Positions 42,874-55,814 of a DNA stretch of 64,000 bases are shown here, piece after piece (the stretch's first letter is position 1; every line of letters begins with the position of its first letter). Under the pieces are notes generated by a model that saw only the letters and a program-made list of their open reading frames with translations, had not been told where the DNA came from and did not search any database. The position numbers were made by a program, and so were the translations under genes. The stretch is from Gaeumannomyces sp. JS-464 (lineage: Eukaryota; Ascomycota; Sordariomycetes; Magnaporthales; Magnaporthaceae): NCBI GenBank assembly GCA_002197995.1, contig NGZR01000002.1, forward strand, positions 9,114,001-9,178,000, written 5' to 3'.

Positions 42874-44205
42874 CTAGTCCTGGTAATCGCCGCCAGACAG
42901 GGAAAAGGGCCCGCGCGTCTCGAGCTTCTCCTTGAGGTACTCGTAAACGGTGAAGGTGACGGCCTGGCCCGGGGCCACGCGCATGATGCGGGGTGTGATG
43001 CCCTTGTAGAATGCGTGGAAGCCTTCTTGTCTGCGTTGTTGGGTTCAAGACGTCAGCCAGGGAAAACCCGAGGGAGGGGGGCAACATAACAAGCTGCACA
43101 GAGACAAAAGGCAAGACGGGCCACCACCACTCACTTGAACATGTCGCCCGCAATCTGCGCAATCCTCCTGAACGCGCCGACGCCCTCGACCGCCTGCGCC
43201 TTCTGCAGGCGCGTCTTGATGGTGTCGATGGGCGCGTTGCTCAGGGGCCCCATGGCGCCCGACACGAGCCCGATCAGGGTGGTCTGGTACCCGGGCAGCG
43301 TGGACCCCGCGTACTCGGGCTGCCAGGCGACGAGCGACTCCTTGAAGTAGGTGTAGGCGGTGAAGTTGACGGCCTGGTTGGACCCCTGGCGCAGCGCCGT
43401 CAGCGACACGCCGCGGTACAGCGCCCCGAACCCTTCCTCCTTGACGACCGTGTAGAGCGCGTGCGCGGCGTTGCGGTACTTCGGTATGTCGAGCGGGTCC
43501 GCCATCGAGTGGTGCTGCGCCTGCAGCCGGATCTTGATGACCTCCATGGGCGTCACCACGGCCACGGCCTCGGTCACGCCCGCGGCCAGTCCGGCTGTTT
43601 GATGGGTTGTTTTCTATCGTCAGTTCATGCTGTGCTGGATGGAGCCAACCGGCAACGTCGAACGGGGGAACAACCAAGCAAGAAAAAGGATGACAGCAGC
43701 AGCAACAGCAGCAGCAGCAACAGCAGCAGCAACAGCAGCAACAACAACGTCAGCAAAAAACCTACCCAGGAACGTGGCCTGCCCCGTCACGGCGCCCGTC
43801 TGCTTGTCGGCCAGCAGCTGCTTGTAGGCCTCGAAGCTGGTGAAGCGGATGGCCATCTTGGGCACGATTCCCGTCAGGACCGCGCCCAGGCCCTTGTACA
43901 GGCCCAGCGGCGTCTCCTTGCGCATAATCTCGCTGCCCGTCTTGATGAAGCCGCGCTTGGGCGCCCCCGGCTGCCGCGCCCGCCGCGACAGCTGCATCCG
44001 CACCTTGATCGTGTCGAGCGGGTGGCATACCAGCGCCTCCATCATGCCGGCTCCTCCGCCCGCTGGTTGGGGCCGTTAGCCGCGGGTCTTTATTTTCTCC
44101 CTTCTTCTGTTGTCCTGGCCCTCGTCGCGTTTGGGAGCCCCTACCTATTAGGTTGACGGCCGCCGACGGTGGCGGCTTGCCGTCCTTGGCTACTTTTGTT
44201 GCCAT
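42874..44205 (-). CDS. sfc1: Mitochondrial succinate/fumarate carrier (Sfc1/Acr1; AcuL in Aspergillus)
   Basis: Inner-membrane carrier that exchanges cytosolic succinate for mitochondrial fumarate, linking the glyoxylate cycle to gluconeogenesis during growth on acetate. Four exons: 44205-44145, 44062-43766, 43594-43135 and 43030-42874. They sum to 975 nt, a whole number of codons, giving 324 residues with no frameshift. Three carrier repeats are visible: CHPLDTIKVRMQL, VTPMEVIKIRLQAQH and NAPIDTIKTRLQK, each the Px[DE]xx[KR] signature, with LYKGLGAVLTGIVPKMAIRF and YKGITPRIMRVAPGQAVTF. The spacing and wording match yeast Sfc1 better than Ctp1 or Odc1. Intron 2 holds an interrupted CAG/CAA repeat. 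A T28 tract lies about 180 nt upstream of the start. Confidence 0.93.
43694..43748. repeat. CAG/CAA repeat in sfc1 intron 2
   Basis: About 55 nt of CAG interrupted by CAA on the + strand. The transcript strand therefore carries CTG/TTG. The tract lies wholly inside intron 2 (43593-43767). Confidence 0.95.
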
Positions 44206-46802
44206 GGTGGCGGCTGTTTCTCAAGCGCTCTCCCTTCTCCTCGATCTCTGCTCTGCCTTCCGGGAACCTGGAGCTTCCTGTTTTGCTGCCGATAGCAACC
44301 TTGGGGTTGGTATGACTTGCTTCGGTTCTTTGTTCCGGCTCCTGGAGCGTTTTGGGGATCTTCTGCAATCGCAAGCGCCGAAGCTGTTTTTTTTTTTTTT
44401 TTTTTTTTTTTTTTAGTCGACAATGGAGAGACTGAAGCGTCAACTTCAGATCGCGTGCCCTGCCTGAGCTCTTTGTTCGTGTCGCGGGTGCAGACTTTCA
44501 CGTGCTTCCGCTCCCTCGGGAGTCCAACGACGGACTGGCCCAGGCTGCAGACGGTAGCTCCAGCAAGGGAGACCCAGCTGCAATAGAAGTGTCTTAATGC
44601 GCCTTTATAGCCGCTTCTGCTTCGGCAGCCAGATACCGAGTAGTGGAGCTCCAAGCAGGCCAAGGACGTGGGAACGGTGTAAGTGAGGATAGACCCGGAG
44701 CTCTGTAATAAACAAGCTGCCGTCGCATGCAACCCGGTCGGGGTGTGTTCATGCAGAAGACCAGAGAATAAAAGAAGAAAAAAAGAATGCAAAGGGAGGT
44801 AGGGTGTCTGTCCTTGTGAGGGAAGAAGCGTGTCACCGTCTGAACATGACACGAGCGGCGGAAGCTAACAATGCCTCGGCACTATGACGGAGGGCAAGGA
44901 AGGGGGAGGGCACCACGAAAAAGCCACGCGATGGGGGGTAGCTCCGGGCGCCAAGCTTGGGGTCAGGGGGCGGGAGCAGGGCTAGTTATAGCAAGAAGCG
45001 AAGCAGACAACGACTTGATCCAGCCCCTGGGGGCTCCCGGGGAGATGGCCAAAGTGACTCAAGGAGAGCGAGAGAAGAGAAAGAGCCGGATCGGAGTCTC
45101 CACAAGCGGAAAGGGGTGTGACGGCAAAGGGGAGTGTACATCTCTGTGTGTACAAGTCTCTATTCACCTCTGGCCCGGGGAGCAAGGGGGGTACACATCA
45201 GCTGCCATTGAAGCCGACGGACGGGTAAGGGGTTCCCTCGGGCTAAGCATGGCCGGCTGGCTGCTGTCAGGGATGCGGGCCTGGGATGCCTTTTTTTGTG
45301 CCCGGGGCGCGGGGCTCATCCCTCCTGACCTAGCTGGCAGCCGTGAGGAACATTCAAAAGGAATGTTTGCTGCCACTAGCAGCAGCTCCCAGTCGAAAAC
45401 ACAGGGAAACAAGCACGTGCGAGCCACGGCCGGCGGGCGGGTGCTTGGCTTGGACGTAATTCTATACAAGAATGGGCACATGGTCGGACATTGGTTGAAC
45501 ACATACACACGCAATATGTACGGGATCAGCCAAGGACCATACACGCATATACCAACTGGCATCTTCCTACAACCAAGTGACACAATCATTGGTTGTGGGG
45601 TCCTCGAGCTGGGGGGCGAACGGCCAGCCGGAACCGCGTCGCTTCGGCCGAAGGGCAGTGGGGACGAAGACTGGTTTTTTTTCCCTTGACAAGAGTGACG
45701 TGCTGCTGGCCTGGGCAGATCGGCGGCCCCTCGGGACTCAATGTTTACTGTGCTCAGTGTTCGCTGTGTGATTGTGGTGAATCAAGCGCTGGCCTGGAAT
45801 GCACAATGATTTGATTGCTGCCGGCTTTCTCTGCAACAAATCCAGCCGGAATAAAAAAAAATAAAAAAAATCAGCCTGCTCAATCAAATCCCAATTCACC
45901 TCGGCCATCGTCGGCTTGTGACAGCCGCAGCCCGTCTCTGCTGGAAGAAAACAAGGGGGCCGAGGGCGTCGGGCTGTCAAGTGACGTACTCCTGGCCCTC
46001 ATCGAACCCCTGCCCCTCCCTGGCCCTGGCCCCACGATAACCGACTAGCAGCCGGCAAGACTTCCTTGCAGCGTCGCAGCTTGTGATTTTGCGGGGGAGC
46101 GGGGTTCCGCCTGGCCGCACAGCCTAGCCCAGCCTGCTGGAATTGAGCTGATCTCCATCAGCAGCAGCAGCGGCAGCCACAGCTCGAGACTCAAAAGACA
46201 CCAGCAGGCTGTCTCGTTGGAGATCCGTCTAGCCGCTTTTGTCAGATCGCATGCACCCACCTCGGCCTGGGGAAATCGTCAACAGACGGGCCTGCCGACG
46301 CCCGATCCCGAAGCAGCATCACGGTCAGAGTTCGGCATATCAATACTGCCGACATGCACAACGTCCAGCCTGCTCATAGGATGTAGTCTACAATTTCGTA
46401 CCTAGGTAGGTAGATAGCATTACTGCCTTCTCGCCCCACACATCAGATATAGGCCCCTGCGGGCCTGACCTTTCCAAAACTCCGGCGCCGATACGAATAT
46501 TTTTGTGTTGATAAACCACCCGAATGCCCAAGATAAACAAAATGGCATGCACCATTCCGTGCCGCCCCTCGTGTCGCGGTGATGCATTAGGGCACCCCGA
46601 AAGCGAGGCATAAAGGTTTCCAATGCGTCGGCCACGCTACACATGCAGAGAAGAAGAGAATAAAGCCATGGAAGGGTATGATGCAGAAAGTTGAAAAAAA
46701 AAAAAAAAAGATGAAGGATAAATGGCAGGCTCAAGATGTCGCAAAACGTGGCGAGTAAACAAACAGATAAAAAAGAGGAGATATGGGAAGAAACCCAGGC
46801 CG
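44206..46802. other. Intergenic region, sfc1 promoter and scon-2 3' flank
   Basis: 2.6 kb. T28 at 44387-44414 (A28 on the sfc1 sense strand) is a plausible nucleosome-depleting poly(dA:dT) element in the sfc1 promoter. A16 at 46694-46709 is near the scon-2 3' end. The 272-codon plus-strand open frame at 44871-45689 has no recognisable content. Confidence 0.5.
44387..44414. promoter_or_regulatory. Poly(dA:dT) tract upstream of sfc1
   Basis: Twenty-eight consecutive T on the + strand, about 180-210 nt upstream of the sfc1 start codon. Such tracts exclude nucleosomes in fungal promoters; that role here is inferred. Confidence 0.45.
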
Positions 46803-49367
46803 CTAACTAGGCGTACCCAGTTCTTCCATACCCTCGGTGTCGTGAAAGCTGTACAGGCGCACCTCGCCGTCCTCGCCGCCCGAGGCCATGCGAGAGTCGC
46901 TGAGGCTGACGCACGTCACGGGGCCCCGGTGGCCCGTAAAGGTGCGCTCGCACCTGCCAGACGTCGGCTCCCAGACCTTGACCATGCCGTCGTTGGCTGC
47001 CGTGACGGCCCGCAGAGTGTCGCCCGCCAGGCCCCAGATGCCCTCGAAATGCCCAAAGAAGGTCTTGAGGCACCGCCCGTCGCAGTGTCGATCAGCCGGA
47101 TCGTCGAGTCCAGTCCGCCCGACAGCATATATCGACTCGGCAGCGGCCGCGTCGGGTCCGCGGCGAAGGCGTCGCCGTATGCGGCCCGGAGCCGGCTGGG
47201 AGAGAGGTCGACATCCTGCTGCGGGGACGCTGACCTGGCGCCGTTCTGGGATGTGGTGTTGGTGGCGGGCGGATGTAGTAGGCTCACGTCGGGCTCAAAG
47301 TCGGGCGGCAGAGGCAGGACCTGCTGGACGTGGGCGGTGTGGCTGTCAAAGGTGCGTATACACTGCTTGGTGTTGAGGTCCCACAGCTTGACCTTGAAGT
47401 CGTCCGAGGCCGAAAAGACGGTGCGGGACTCGGTGTCGACGCGGACCGAGTTGACCCAGTCCGTGTGGCCCTTGAGACAGAAGGTCTCCTTGGTGACAAA
47501 GTTGAAGACCTTGACGCGCGTGTCGATGGAGCCGAGGCCAGGAACTCGCCCTCAAAGTGGACGCCGATGACGCCGTCCGAGTGGCCCTGCAGGCTGCTCA
47601 GCAGCTCGCCCGTGTGCCAGTTCCAGATCTTGACCGTGTTGTCGAGACTGCCGCTGATGAGCTTGCTGTCGTCAAACTGCAGCGTGCGGATCCCGCGCGT
47701 GTGGCCCTTGAGCGTCCGCAGCTCCCGCCCCGTCTCGATGTCCCAGATCTTTATGGTGGCATCGTACGAGCCCGTGGCCAGGATTGTTGTCCAGCAGCTG
47801 CAGCACGTCACGCCGTTTGTATGGCCCTTCAGGATCTGATGGAGCACTTGCCGTGCCTCCAGTTGTATCCGATCCGGAACCTGTCCCTGTACACGTCCTT
47901 GAACGGCCGCGACTTTTGGCCTCTGGGGCTGTTGTTGCTGATCCCCCTTTGTGCGGCTACCACTGCCCACCCTCGACAGGCACCGTCGCTTGAGCTGCGA
48001 GGACTCCTCTTCTGCCTCGCGCTCCCCGCTTCGGCGGCGTCGGTGATCGGAGGGAAAGGGGCGTCGGAATTCGAGGTGGTGGTGTGTATTCGGTGCCGTT
48101 GGTAATCTGCCGCGCCCTGTTCTTTTCTATTTGCTGCTGTCTTGACCAGTCCTTCAACCTCTTGCGCTCGAGCAGCGGCAGGCCCCAGCCGCATTTGTAC
48201 ACTTCCGGTCGATGTGTTGCGCTGTTGGATCGTGAGATCGTCAGTTCCATGTTGCCCAAGACAAGTTAAGAAGTGCAAATATATGGGAGAAAAGCGACCC
48301 ACCACATGTGATGCCACACTTGGTCGTCGTCAGCGAGCTGGCGCCACTGGCGGCTGACCTGGGCGGCCTTGCAGAGGGAAACAGTGTCAAGGTAAGACAG
48401 GATCTTGTATGAGATCTCGGCGGGGAGAGCGGTGACAAAGTCGATCTTGAGCTGCTCGTGAACCTCGCGCGAGACGGTCGAGAGCTGTGGGAAGCAGCAC
48501 TGCGTGATGATGCCCTGGAGCATCAGCTCGCGGTGCTTGGCCGGGCGCCGGGGCGAAGAGCGACCAGACGTGCGTGATGGCCTGCTTTCGGCGTTGGGAA
48601 GCCTCTCGAGGGACTGGCCAAGACAAGTCGCACAGTCAGTCAGGGGAGCAACAAGGCAAGAAGACTGGAGATATGCAAGCAGGGTAGGCATACATTCTGT
48701 ATCGAAACCATCTTGGTCTCGTCGGCAGCCCCCGGCACTTGAGGTCGGGCCGGTGACGATAGCAGAACTTGCTGTTCGAGTCTCTGGGCGGGACCATGCT
48801 CGTCGACGAGGCTGAAGGCGGGTGGTTGCTCTCCGACTTGGCCACGGGGGCGTACAGGCCTGGGATGTGCTCCCGCAGGAACGGCGTCATCGCCATGCCG
48901 ATGGTCTGGGTCGCCATGGCGGGGAGCCTGGGGTGGTGGTGGTCCTCGTCCTCGGGTCGTCTTCGATCGCAGTTCTTCTCGCGGTTGGCGAGGGTCAGGG
49001 ACGCCTCATTGTCTGGAGTCGTCTTGTTTGGTCGGTCTGAGAATGGGATGTATACTGGCTGCTGTCTCTGGCGAGCCAGGTGTGTCGAGGTTCGAGGAGT
49101 CGAGGTGGCTGCGGCGGACGATAATGACTCCGAGGGTGCCGCTGAAGGTTCGGTTGGGTCTTGGCTCTCAGAGCTTATGGAAGGTCGGCCCGGGAGGGGA
49201 GGGCCGGAGCTAGCACTGGGATTGGAGGCGGCAGATTGCAAGAGCGGCATATCATTGTGCCTGTTCTGGGGTGAGCGGCCAGGGGCTACGACGGCATGGC
49301 CGTTGCGAGACGCAGCAGCAGCAGCATTGCCGTGCTCTGGGTGCGCCGTGGCAGCATCTGGACTCAT
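46803..49367 (-). CDS. scon-2: F-box/WD40 sulfur controller (SCON-2 / sconB / Met30 family)
   Basis: Substrate-recognition subunit of an SCF ubiquitin ligase that down-regulates sulfur assimilation when sulfur is abundant. Start ATG 49367 ([20 protein letters not shown]) opens a long disordered N-terminus, then [12 protein letters not shown], an F-box ([39 protein letters not shown]), the linker [19 protein letters not shown], and WD40 repeats ([79 protein letters not shown]). Inferred introns are 48693-48614 (80 nt) and 48302-48222 (81 nt). Several indels break the frame: near 48735, a compensating pair around 48600 and 48540, near 48200, a compensating pair near 47795, and near 47530. Compensating pairs within conserved text point to base-calling errors. 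Confidence 0.9.
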
Positions 49368-51153
49368 GTCCGTGCAATATCACGGCGAGCGAGCGGGAGG
49401 GAGAAGGAGGGGGGAGCAGCCAGGGGGTGGCGGGCAAGCAAAAGCAAGCGCAGCAGCGTCGACAGGCTCAGGCGCCACCGGCTGGTTGCAGTTGCGTCGC
49501 TAGCCGTGCAGATGATGCCAGCACCCAAGAGGGCCTGCCATTGGAATCTGCACCAGACGGGCGCAGGACGGCAGGCTGGGTGGACGAGCAATGCGACCAG
49601 ACTGGTTGGGGGTGTGCGAGTCTGATGGCGATGGCGTGCTGGCAAGGAGATTGACTCGGGAGCCAAATTGATGCGCTGCACTAGCTGCTATCAGGAGCGG
49701 AGGTGGTCCAAGCTCGTACTGGGCTGCGATAGGCGGAAAGAAGATGGATGGGAATCAGCCTCAACCACGAAAGTAAAATAAAAAATATATATAAAAAAAG
49801 AGCGGTCTTTGTCAAACAGTGGAGCAAGGCCCTCCGCAAAAAGTCGACGAGGTCTCGTGGGCGCTGCAGCGGGATCGAAGCTTTCTGCAGCCGCCTCCTG
49901 CAACCCCTTTGGACACGCTGTTTGTGCCCAACCCCAAATTCTCTCGTAAAAATCTACGCAGGTGACAGCTCTTGGTCGCACAGACACGCCACACCGAGCT
50001 TCGCCTGAGGCTGATCGCCCTTGGCCAGTCAAGAGACCAGTCACGGCCGTCGGGATCGGCTCGGGTCTTGGGACGACGGATATCGCATCTCGCGGCGTGC
50101 ATAGCCAATTCTGTATGTATTCCAGCCACCTCTCGCCCGTTCCTTGAAGGTTCTTGCTCGAAATTCAAGCAAATGAAGGTGACGATGAAATGAAGACTCG
50201 CGGCCGACATCGGCGACGAGCTGGCCTGGATCCCCGCCTGCGCTGCTGCAGCGATTGTGCGTGCATGCTGACTGCGCCGCTGCGTCTTTGCAACCGCGCT
50301 CATCGGTGGGGGCAATGGCGAGCAATCCAGGGGCGATGGGACGGAGGCTTTGTTGCTTGGGCGGCCAAATGGCATCATCCGCAGCCCCTCTCGTTCGCTG
50401 CGGGATGTCAGGTACCACGAGATAGACAAGACGTGGGATCCTGGCGTGGCTGCTAAACAGAGGCGACCTGCGCCTTGGCGTGGGCGTCATGTTAGTGTTC
50501 AGGTTGGGCGAGAATTCATTGATTTGATTTGCATGGATGACTCCACACGCTACCAGCCAGGCGGCTTCCACCCTACTTTCAGCTCTCATTCAGCCCTCGC
50601 CCCACTCACGTCGCAACAGCAATGAACACACTGCTGGACAAAGCCACTGCAGATGCCATCACTCGATCGATCTCGCTTTGTGCACCCCAGATCCCTATTA
50701 GCCTCGCCCACCTTCCCCTCGTCAACTGCCGGCGCCAACGAGTTTACCCCAGCATCTTTTATTCCTCTTATGGGTTGCCGTGGGACGCTGTGAAGATTCA
50801 TACCAGATCCAAGTCGTCAGGAACTCACCTTCTTCCTCTCCGCCATGCATGGTCGATGCTACAAATGATCAACGAATGAGGTGGACAGCCGGGCCATCCG
50901 AAAGAAGCTCATACAGCCCCTGGATCGCCTCACTTACACCCAGTCCCGCGACGCGTTGGGCTGAGATTCTGCCAGAAGCCATGGCCGTGACGCCATTCTA
51001 GGACTCAACATTTTCATGCCTGTCTTCTACGAATCGCATGCGGCCTGGTATTGTGACATTTCATATTATTTCGAATTGGGTATCAACTTGTTGTAGGTAT
51101 CAAATTGGTCATCACGATCGGCCCATCGACACATCCAAAGCCAGACCGGAAAC
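49368..51153. other. Intergenic region upstream of scon-2
   Basis: 1.8 kb comprising the scon-2 promoter side and the 3' flank of the channel gene. Open frames on both strands (such as 50589-50041 minus) have no recognisable content. Confidence 0.45.
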
Positions 51154-54050
51154 CTAAACCCCGCGGGCACTCTTCCTCGTCCCCGTCGTCGAGACGCCAA
51201 TGAACTCGTTGATCTCGATGGCCGAGCTGGCCGCCACCGTCGTCTCCTTCTCCACCGCCGGCACCCTCTGCAGCGTCGCCAGCGCCACCCGCTCCGCCTC
51301 GACCGCCTTGGCCCTCTCTTCCTTCTCCCTGTCTCGGCGCTCGCGGTCTTCACGCACCGCCGACGGGTCTGCTCCTGTTGTGTTGGTAGCAGCAGCAGCT
51401 TCCCGGTCCCTCTTCTCCGCGTCCTTCTCCGCGTCCTCGTCGTTAGAAGGCTTTTTGCCCATCCTCAGCCCTTGCGCCTGTCTGCGTACGCCGCCGCCAT
51501 CTTGGCCGCGGCCTCCTCGTCAATGTGCGCCGTGTAGACGGGCCTCCCCACGGCCCCCCCGGACGGCTGGTTCAGCTGGATCTTGCGCACGGCCGCGAGC
51601 AGGGCGCAGTAGAACTTGTTGGAGCGCGCGGCGCGCAGGCGCTCGTTGGCCCAGTTGCTGCGGTGCGCGACGCTGCAGCGCAGCTCGAGTTTGTTGAGCT
51701 CGTGCACGCCGACCAGGCCGCACGTCACGTCGGGCATGTAGTCGCGCCGGTTCTCGGGCGCCGCCACAAAGGCCGCCAGCTCGCGCCGCAGCGCCGCCAG
51801 GTCCTGGAACGACGTGGTGAAGTCGACAAACATGGATAGCCACTGCCGGTTGACGCCCGACCGCGTGATGTTCTCGACCCGCTTCATGACCAGCTGCTGG
51901 TTCTGGATCTGCATGTCGGACCCCGTGTCGACGCGCCGGAAGACCGTGTAGAGCAGCGACACGCGCTTGACCACGCACGCCGTCGCCGTCGTCGACGACA
52001 GGTTGTACACCTCGACCCGGTCGCCCACGTCGAACGGGTGGTCGAAGAAGACGTACACGACCCCGATCAGGAAGTGGTGCGCCGCCCGGCCCGCCGCGAA
52101 CCCGAGCCCGACCGCCAGCACCGAGACCTGCTGCTGGATCTGCTTGATCGAGGGGACGTAGATGAGCACTGCGAGTAGGGTTTTTTTCCGCCCCCGTTAG
52201 TCACGCTTCTCAACACACAAAGATGGGCAGGCAGCGGAGGCGGAGACTCACTTATAAAGAAAATCATGATAAACGCCAGCATCGTCAGGCACACCCAGTC
52301 AAACGTGTTGATGCAGTGGTCGGCTGCGTGCATACCCTTGTACACGTCGTGGCGCATCTTGCCGGCCTCGACGACGGCCATGACCATCTCGTCGAGCCGC
52401 ACGTCGCCCGCCCCGTCCGGGTCCAGCACCCTGAACGCCTCGGCGCCTCGTCCTTCCGTAGGGCCCCAGGACCTCGGCCACGTCGGCGGCCGTCAGGACC
52501 TCGGCCCCGCTGGCGGCCAGGGGCACCCAGATGCGGCGGGCGAGCGCCGCAGCGGCGCGCGGGGACGCCAGGCAGCGCTCGACGGCGGCGTACGACGACG
52601 ATGGCCGGAACCAGTGCGACTTGGGGTCGGTCGACGACACAAAGTTGCCAAAGAAGGACGCCATGCCGTACGAGTCGACGCCCAGCCGCGACAGGTACGT
52701 GGTCGCGTGCCGCCGCCGCGTCGTGTGCTCGCGCCCGCCGTGCGCGTCGCGGATGACCGCGTCCTCCTCGTCAAAGGCGCCCGAGTGCGCCGGGTGCAGG
52801 TAGAGCGACGCCTCGTACAGCGTGATGAGGGCGTTCATCATGTCCTTGGACTTGAGGATCTTGGTGTCTGTGTTGGTTGGGTTAGTACTTGTCCTACCTT
52901 TTCTGACTCCAACGAGGTTTTTTTTTCCATGAGGCTAAAAGAAAACACAACTGGTTAGATGGACTTACTGTTGCCGCGGTAGTGGTAGTGTATCGAGATA
53001 TACAGGATCATCATCTTCTCGACCAGGTAGAAGCCCGCCCAGAGGGTGACCTGCTCGAGGATATCGGAGATCACGTCGTCCCAGCCTGCTTCGTCGGGGC
53101 CCTGTCTTTCTTGACGGCAAGCTCGTCGTTCAGAGTGATCAACTAAATATGGCGTGATGCCTTGGTCTCAGCACATGAACTTCTCCGAGTCTCTTTTGGT
53201 CCACCTCGCCCTTTGGTGTGTTCAGGGAGTAGATGGGATGGTAACACTTACACAGTAAAGGACACAAAGCAAATTGCGATACCAAAGGTCAGGCAGATGG
53301 GCAGCCTCATTGTGCGCAGGAATCTCCAGTACTTCTGGTGTGCCGGGTTCACGTATCTGGATGCATGGAGAGATGTGCCTCTGTCAGCCTATTGAAAGTG
53401 ATGATATACGGTTGGGGAGGGGAACAAACTGACCTCGCGATAAACCTAAACAGGTACGGCAGCGCAAGGCCGACAAGGTCAAAGAAGACGAAGCTCACCC
53501 ACGAGACCAGCAGCCACGAGAAGACGTAGTAGATGAGCTGCGCCTTCCTCTTGCTCTTCACGGCGACAGGGTCGCCAAGGTCAACGTCCCCGTCCTTCTC
53601 CGTGACGATGATGGGCACGAGGAACGCGACGAAGACGACGGCCACGACCAGAAAGTACCGCAGCGCCCAGAGCCACAGCTGCCGCCGCTTGTGCGCCTCG
53701 ACCGGGGGCGGCAGCACGCCGTCGGGCGCCGTCACGGGGTCCTGGTCCTCGGCGTACGCCGTCGGCCCGCCCGCGCGCCCGGCTGGTCGACCGGGGTGCT
53801 GTCCTTGAGTTGGTACCCGCCGCCGCCGAACGCCGTGGTCGGCATCATGGGCGTGTACTGCTGCTGCTGCTGCTGGCCGAGCGGTGGCGGCTGCTGGACC
53901 ACGTACTGCTGCCGTTGCGGGTTCGAGTACAGATTGACGTCGTGCATCTCGGGGCTGACGTCGTACGTCTGCCCCTGGGCCGGAGCAGCGTTGTAGGGCT
54001 GGCTCGGCCGGTAGTCGCCATACGAGTTGGACTGGAACTGCTGTTGTTGG

Positions 54051-54084
<34 letters not shown>

Positions 54085-54217
54085 CGTTTCCATAACTTGA
54101 TCCATCGTGTACTGAGGCCCGGATGTATCCCGGTTGTACTGCGGCGGCGACTGCTGTTGCTGCTGCTGCTGCTGCTGTGGACGCCTGGGATTCCGAATCC
54201 CTCCACCGGCTGCTCAT
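51154..54217 (-). CDS. EF-hand/MscS-type mechanosensitive ion channel
   Basis: Probably a calcium-regulated channel of the fungal MscS-like family (Msy1/Msy2 of fission yeast, in the endoplasmic reticulum). Start ATG 54217. The N-terminus is Gln-rich, with a CAG-encoded run of about ten Gln interrupted by His. Membrane segments follow: WALRYFLVVAVVFVAFLVPI, LIYYVFSWLLVSWVSFVFF, the segment after MRLPICLTFGIAICFVSF, and LWAGFYLVEKMMILYISIHY. Next come an EF-hand-like loop (LDPDGAGDVRLDEM), another helix (WVCLTMLAFIMIFFI), and the MscS core (VSVLAVGLGFAAGRAAHHFL, FDHPFDVGDRVEV). At least four introns occur. Frameshifts are inferred near 53783 and 52445. A TGA ends the core frame at 51465; one more missing base there would extend the protein with a charged tail to 51154, so the true end may be either. 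Confidence 0.85.
54050..54085. repeat. CAG/CTG tract encoding polyglutamine
   Basis: A CTG-rich run on the + strand within the first coding exon of the channel gene. It reads as about ten Gln, a His, then more Gln, and lengthens the disordered N-terminus. Confidence 0.9.
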
Positions 54218-55814
54218 GGCGAAACGACGAAGGGCAAGACTGGAATGTCTCGCCAAGCCTAGTATGTTATATAGCAGCGCCGCGGAGAGACACTAGCACG
54301 GGAGGTCCGAGACAGTGGCTGGGGGAAAAGGTCCAGACAACCGACGGTTGGCAAGCGCGTCTCCTGGAACACAGACAAATATGCGCTAAAGGCAAAAAGA
54401 AGCAAGGAAAAAAAAAAAAAAAAAAAAGTGATCAAGCATCTCGTAAAGCATCGAGGCACGGCAGATAAGAGCATATGGTTGCCTGCTCGTTAGTTTGTTG
54501 CCGTGACCGGGCTAGCTACCTACCTACCTACTGGCCTAGGGGGCGGGCGGCAGCGGTCGTACGTAGTGCAACCAACCAACCAACCAACCATTCCCCATCC
54601 CCGTCAGCCCTAAGCCATCTACATCGCGCCTCAGGACCCTGCGGCCGGGAAATCCTTCTGTGATGGCCTTGGACCTTGCATGCCCACGTTTGCCAGGGCT
54701 GAGAAGTCGAGTCTGGGTCCCGCCTCCCCCCATGCAGGTCCGACGGCGCAGCTCCTGGAGAAAATAAGGTGTGGGCTGGAGCACGATTGGCGAAAGCGAT
54801 GCGACGGAATGGGAGGACGTGCCTGATTGGGCTAGGTAGGGATGACGCTGAGCTGGCTCGCCGACCCCAGCCTTGTTCGCGTCAGCGAGACTCCCTAAGC
54901 GAGCCGTCGTAAATAAGCAGCCAATCCGACCTGTGCTCCAAAACCAACGCCAGCAGTGTAATTACACGCCAAGGATCGTGATGCCTGGCCCGACAGCTTC
55001 AAGGGCGACAACACACGTCCCTCGCAGGCAGGGGGAGATGGGCAGCTGGCTCGAGTTGAGCTTCTTATCTCGGCCAAACCAAGGTCGAGCGGTCAGGTGC
55101 CTGGGCAGACATGTTGGAGAGCTCGCAAGACACGGCTTGTCTTGATTGGCCTCCCCTGGTGCCCACGGTCAACTTTACCTCGACCCAAGCGCCTGTACCG
55201 TAAACCTGGGGCCAATGGGAACTCGGTGTGACTGCGGATGGGTCGAGTACAGGAGGGTCGAGGCGATGCGCGTGCGCGTAGTAAGCAGTCAATCCAGCAA
55301 CACTGCATGCTAGTAATAAATCATAAGCAGGCACAGCACTGCCCCAACCCTGGGTTTGATCGCACCGCCTGCGCCCAGCTACCCTCACCACACCGTGCCC
55401 TTGATGCTTTTTTTGTCACCCCTCCATCAACACATGGAACCGTTTGAAGGTCGGAAACTGAGGCTGGCCGATCTAGACCCTGCAGGTTTGCGAGTATGTG
55501 AATCAACACTGCAGTGGTGGAAAACGAAGAGCAGGACGAGACACGATGAACAGTGTATTGAAATGCATCGCAAGGCCTTCGTTTCTAAGATATAAGAAAT
55601 ATCGTAACAAAAAAGCAGGCGAACATGAAGCCATAAATAAACAGTCGTGCAAAGTGTATACCCATAAATAAGTTCGTCCAAAGACATCGAAAGAGCGACC
55701 TGTAAGCAAACACCAAGCGCTAGAGCGGACAATCAAGGACGCCACCATGGAACCTTTTTACAATCCTCAACTCCAGAACCGCCTTACACAATGACAAACA
55801 CTGTGCTGTCCCTC
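54218..55814. other. Intergenic region between acetyl-CoA carboxylase and the channel gene
   Basis: 1.6 kb. It contains A20 at 54408-54427, a CCTA microsatellite at about 54516-54530 and a CCAA microsatellite at about 54570-54588. No gene is seen. Confidence 0.5.

Noticed and set aside
44871..45689. 272-codon plus-strand open frame
   Set aside because: Low-complexity Gly/Arg/Ser-rich translation with no motif. It lies in the sfc1 upstream region and looks like chance.
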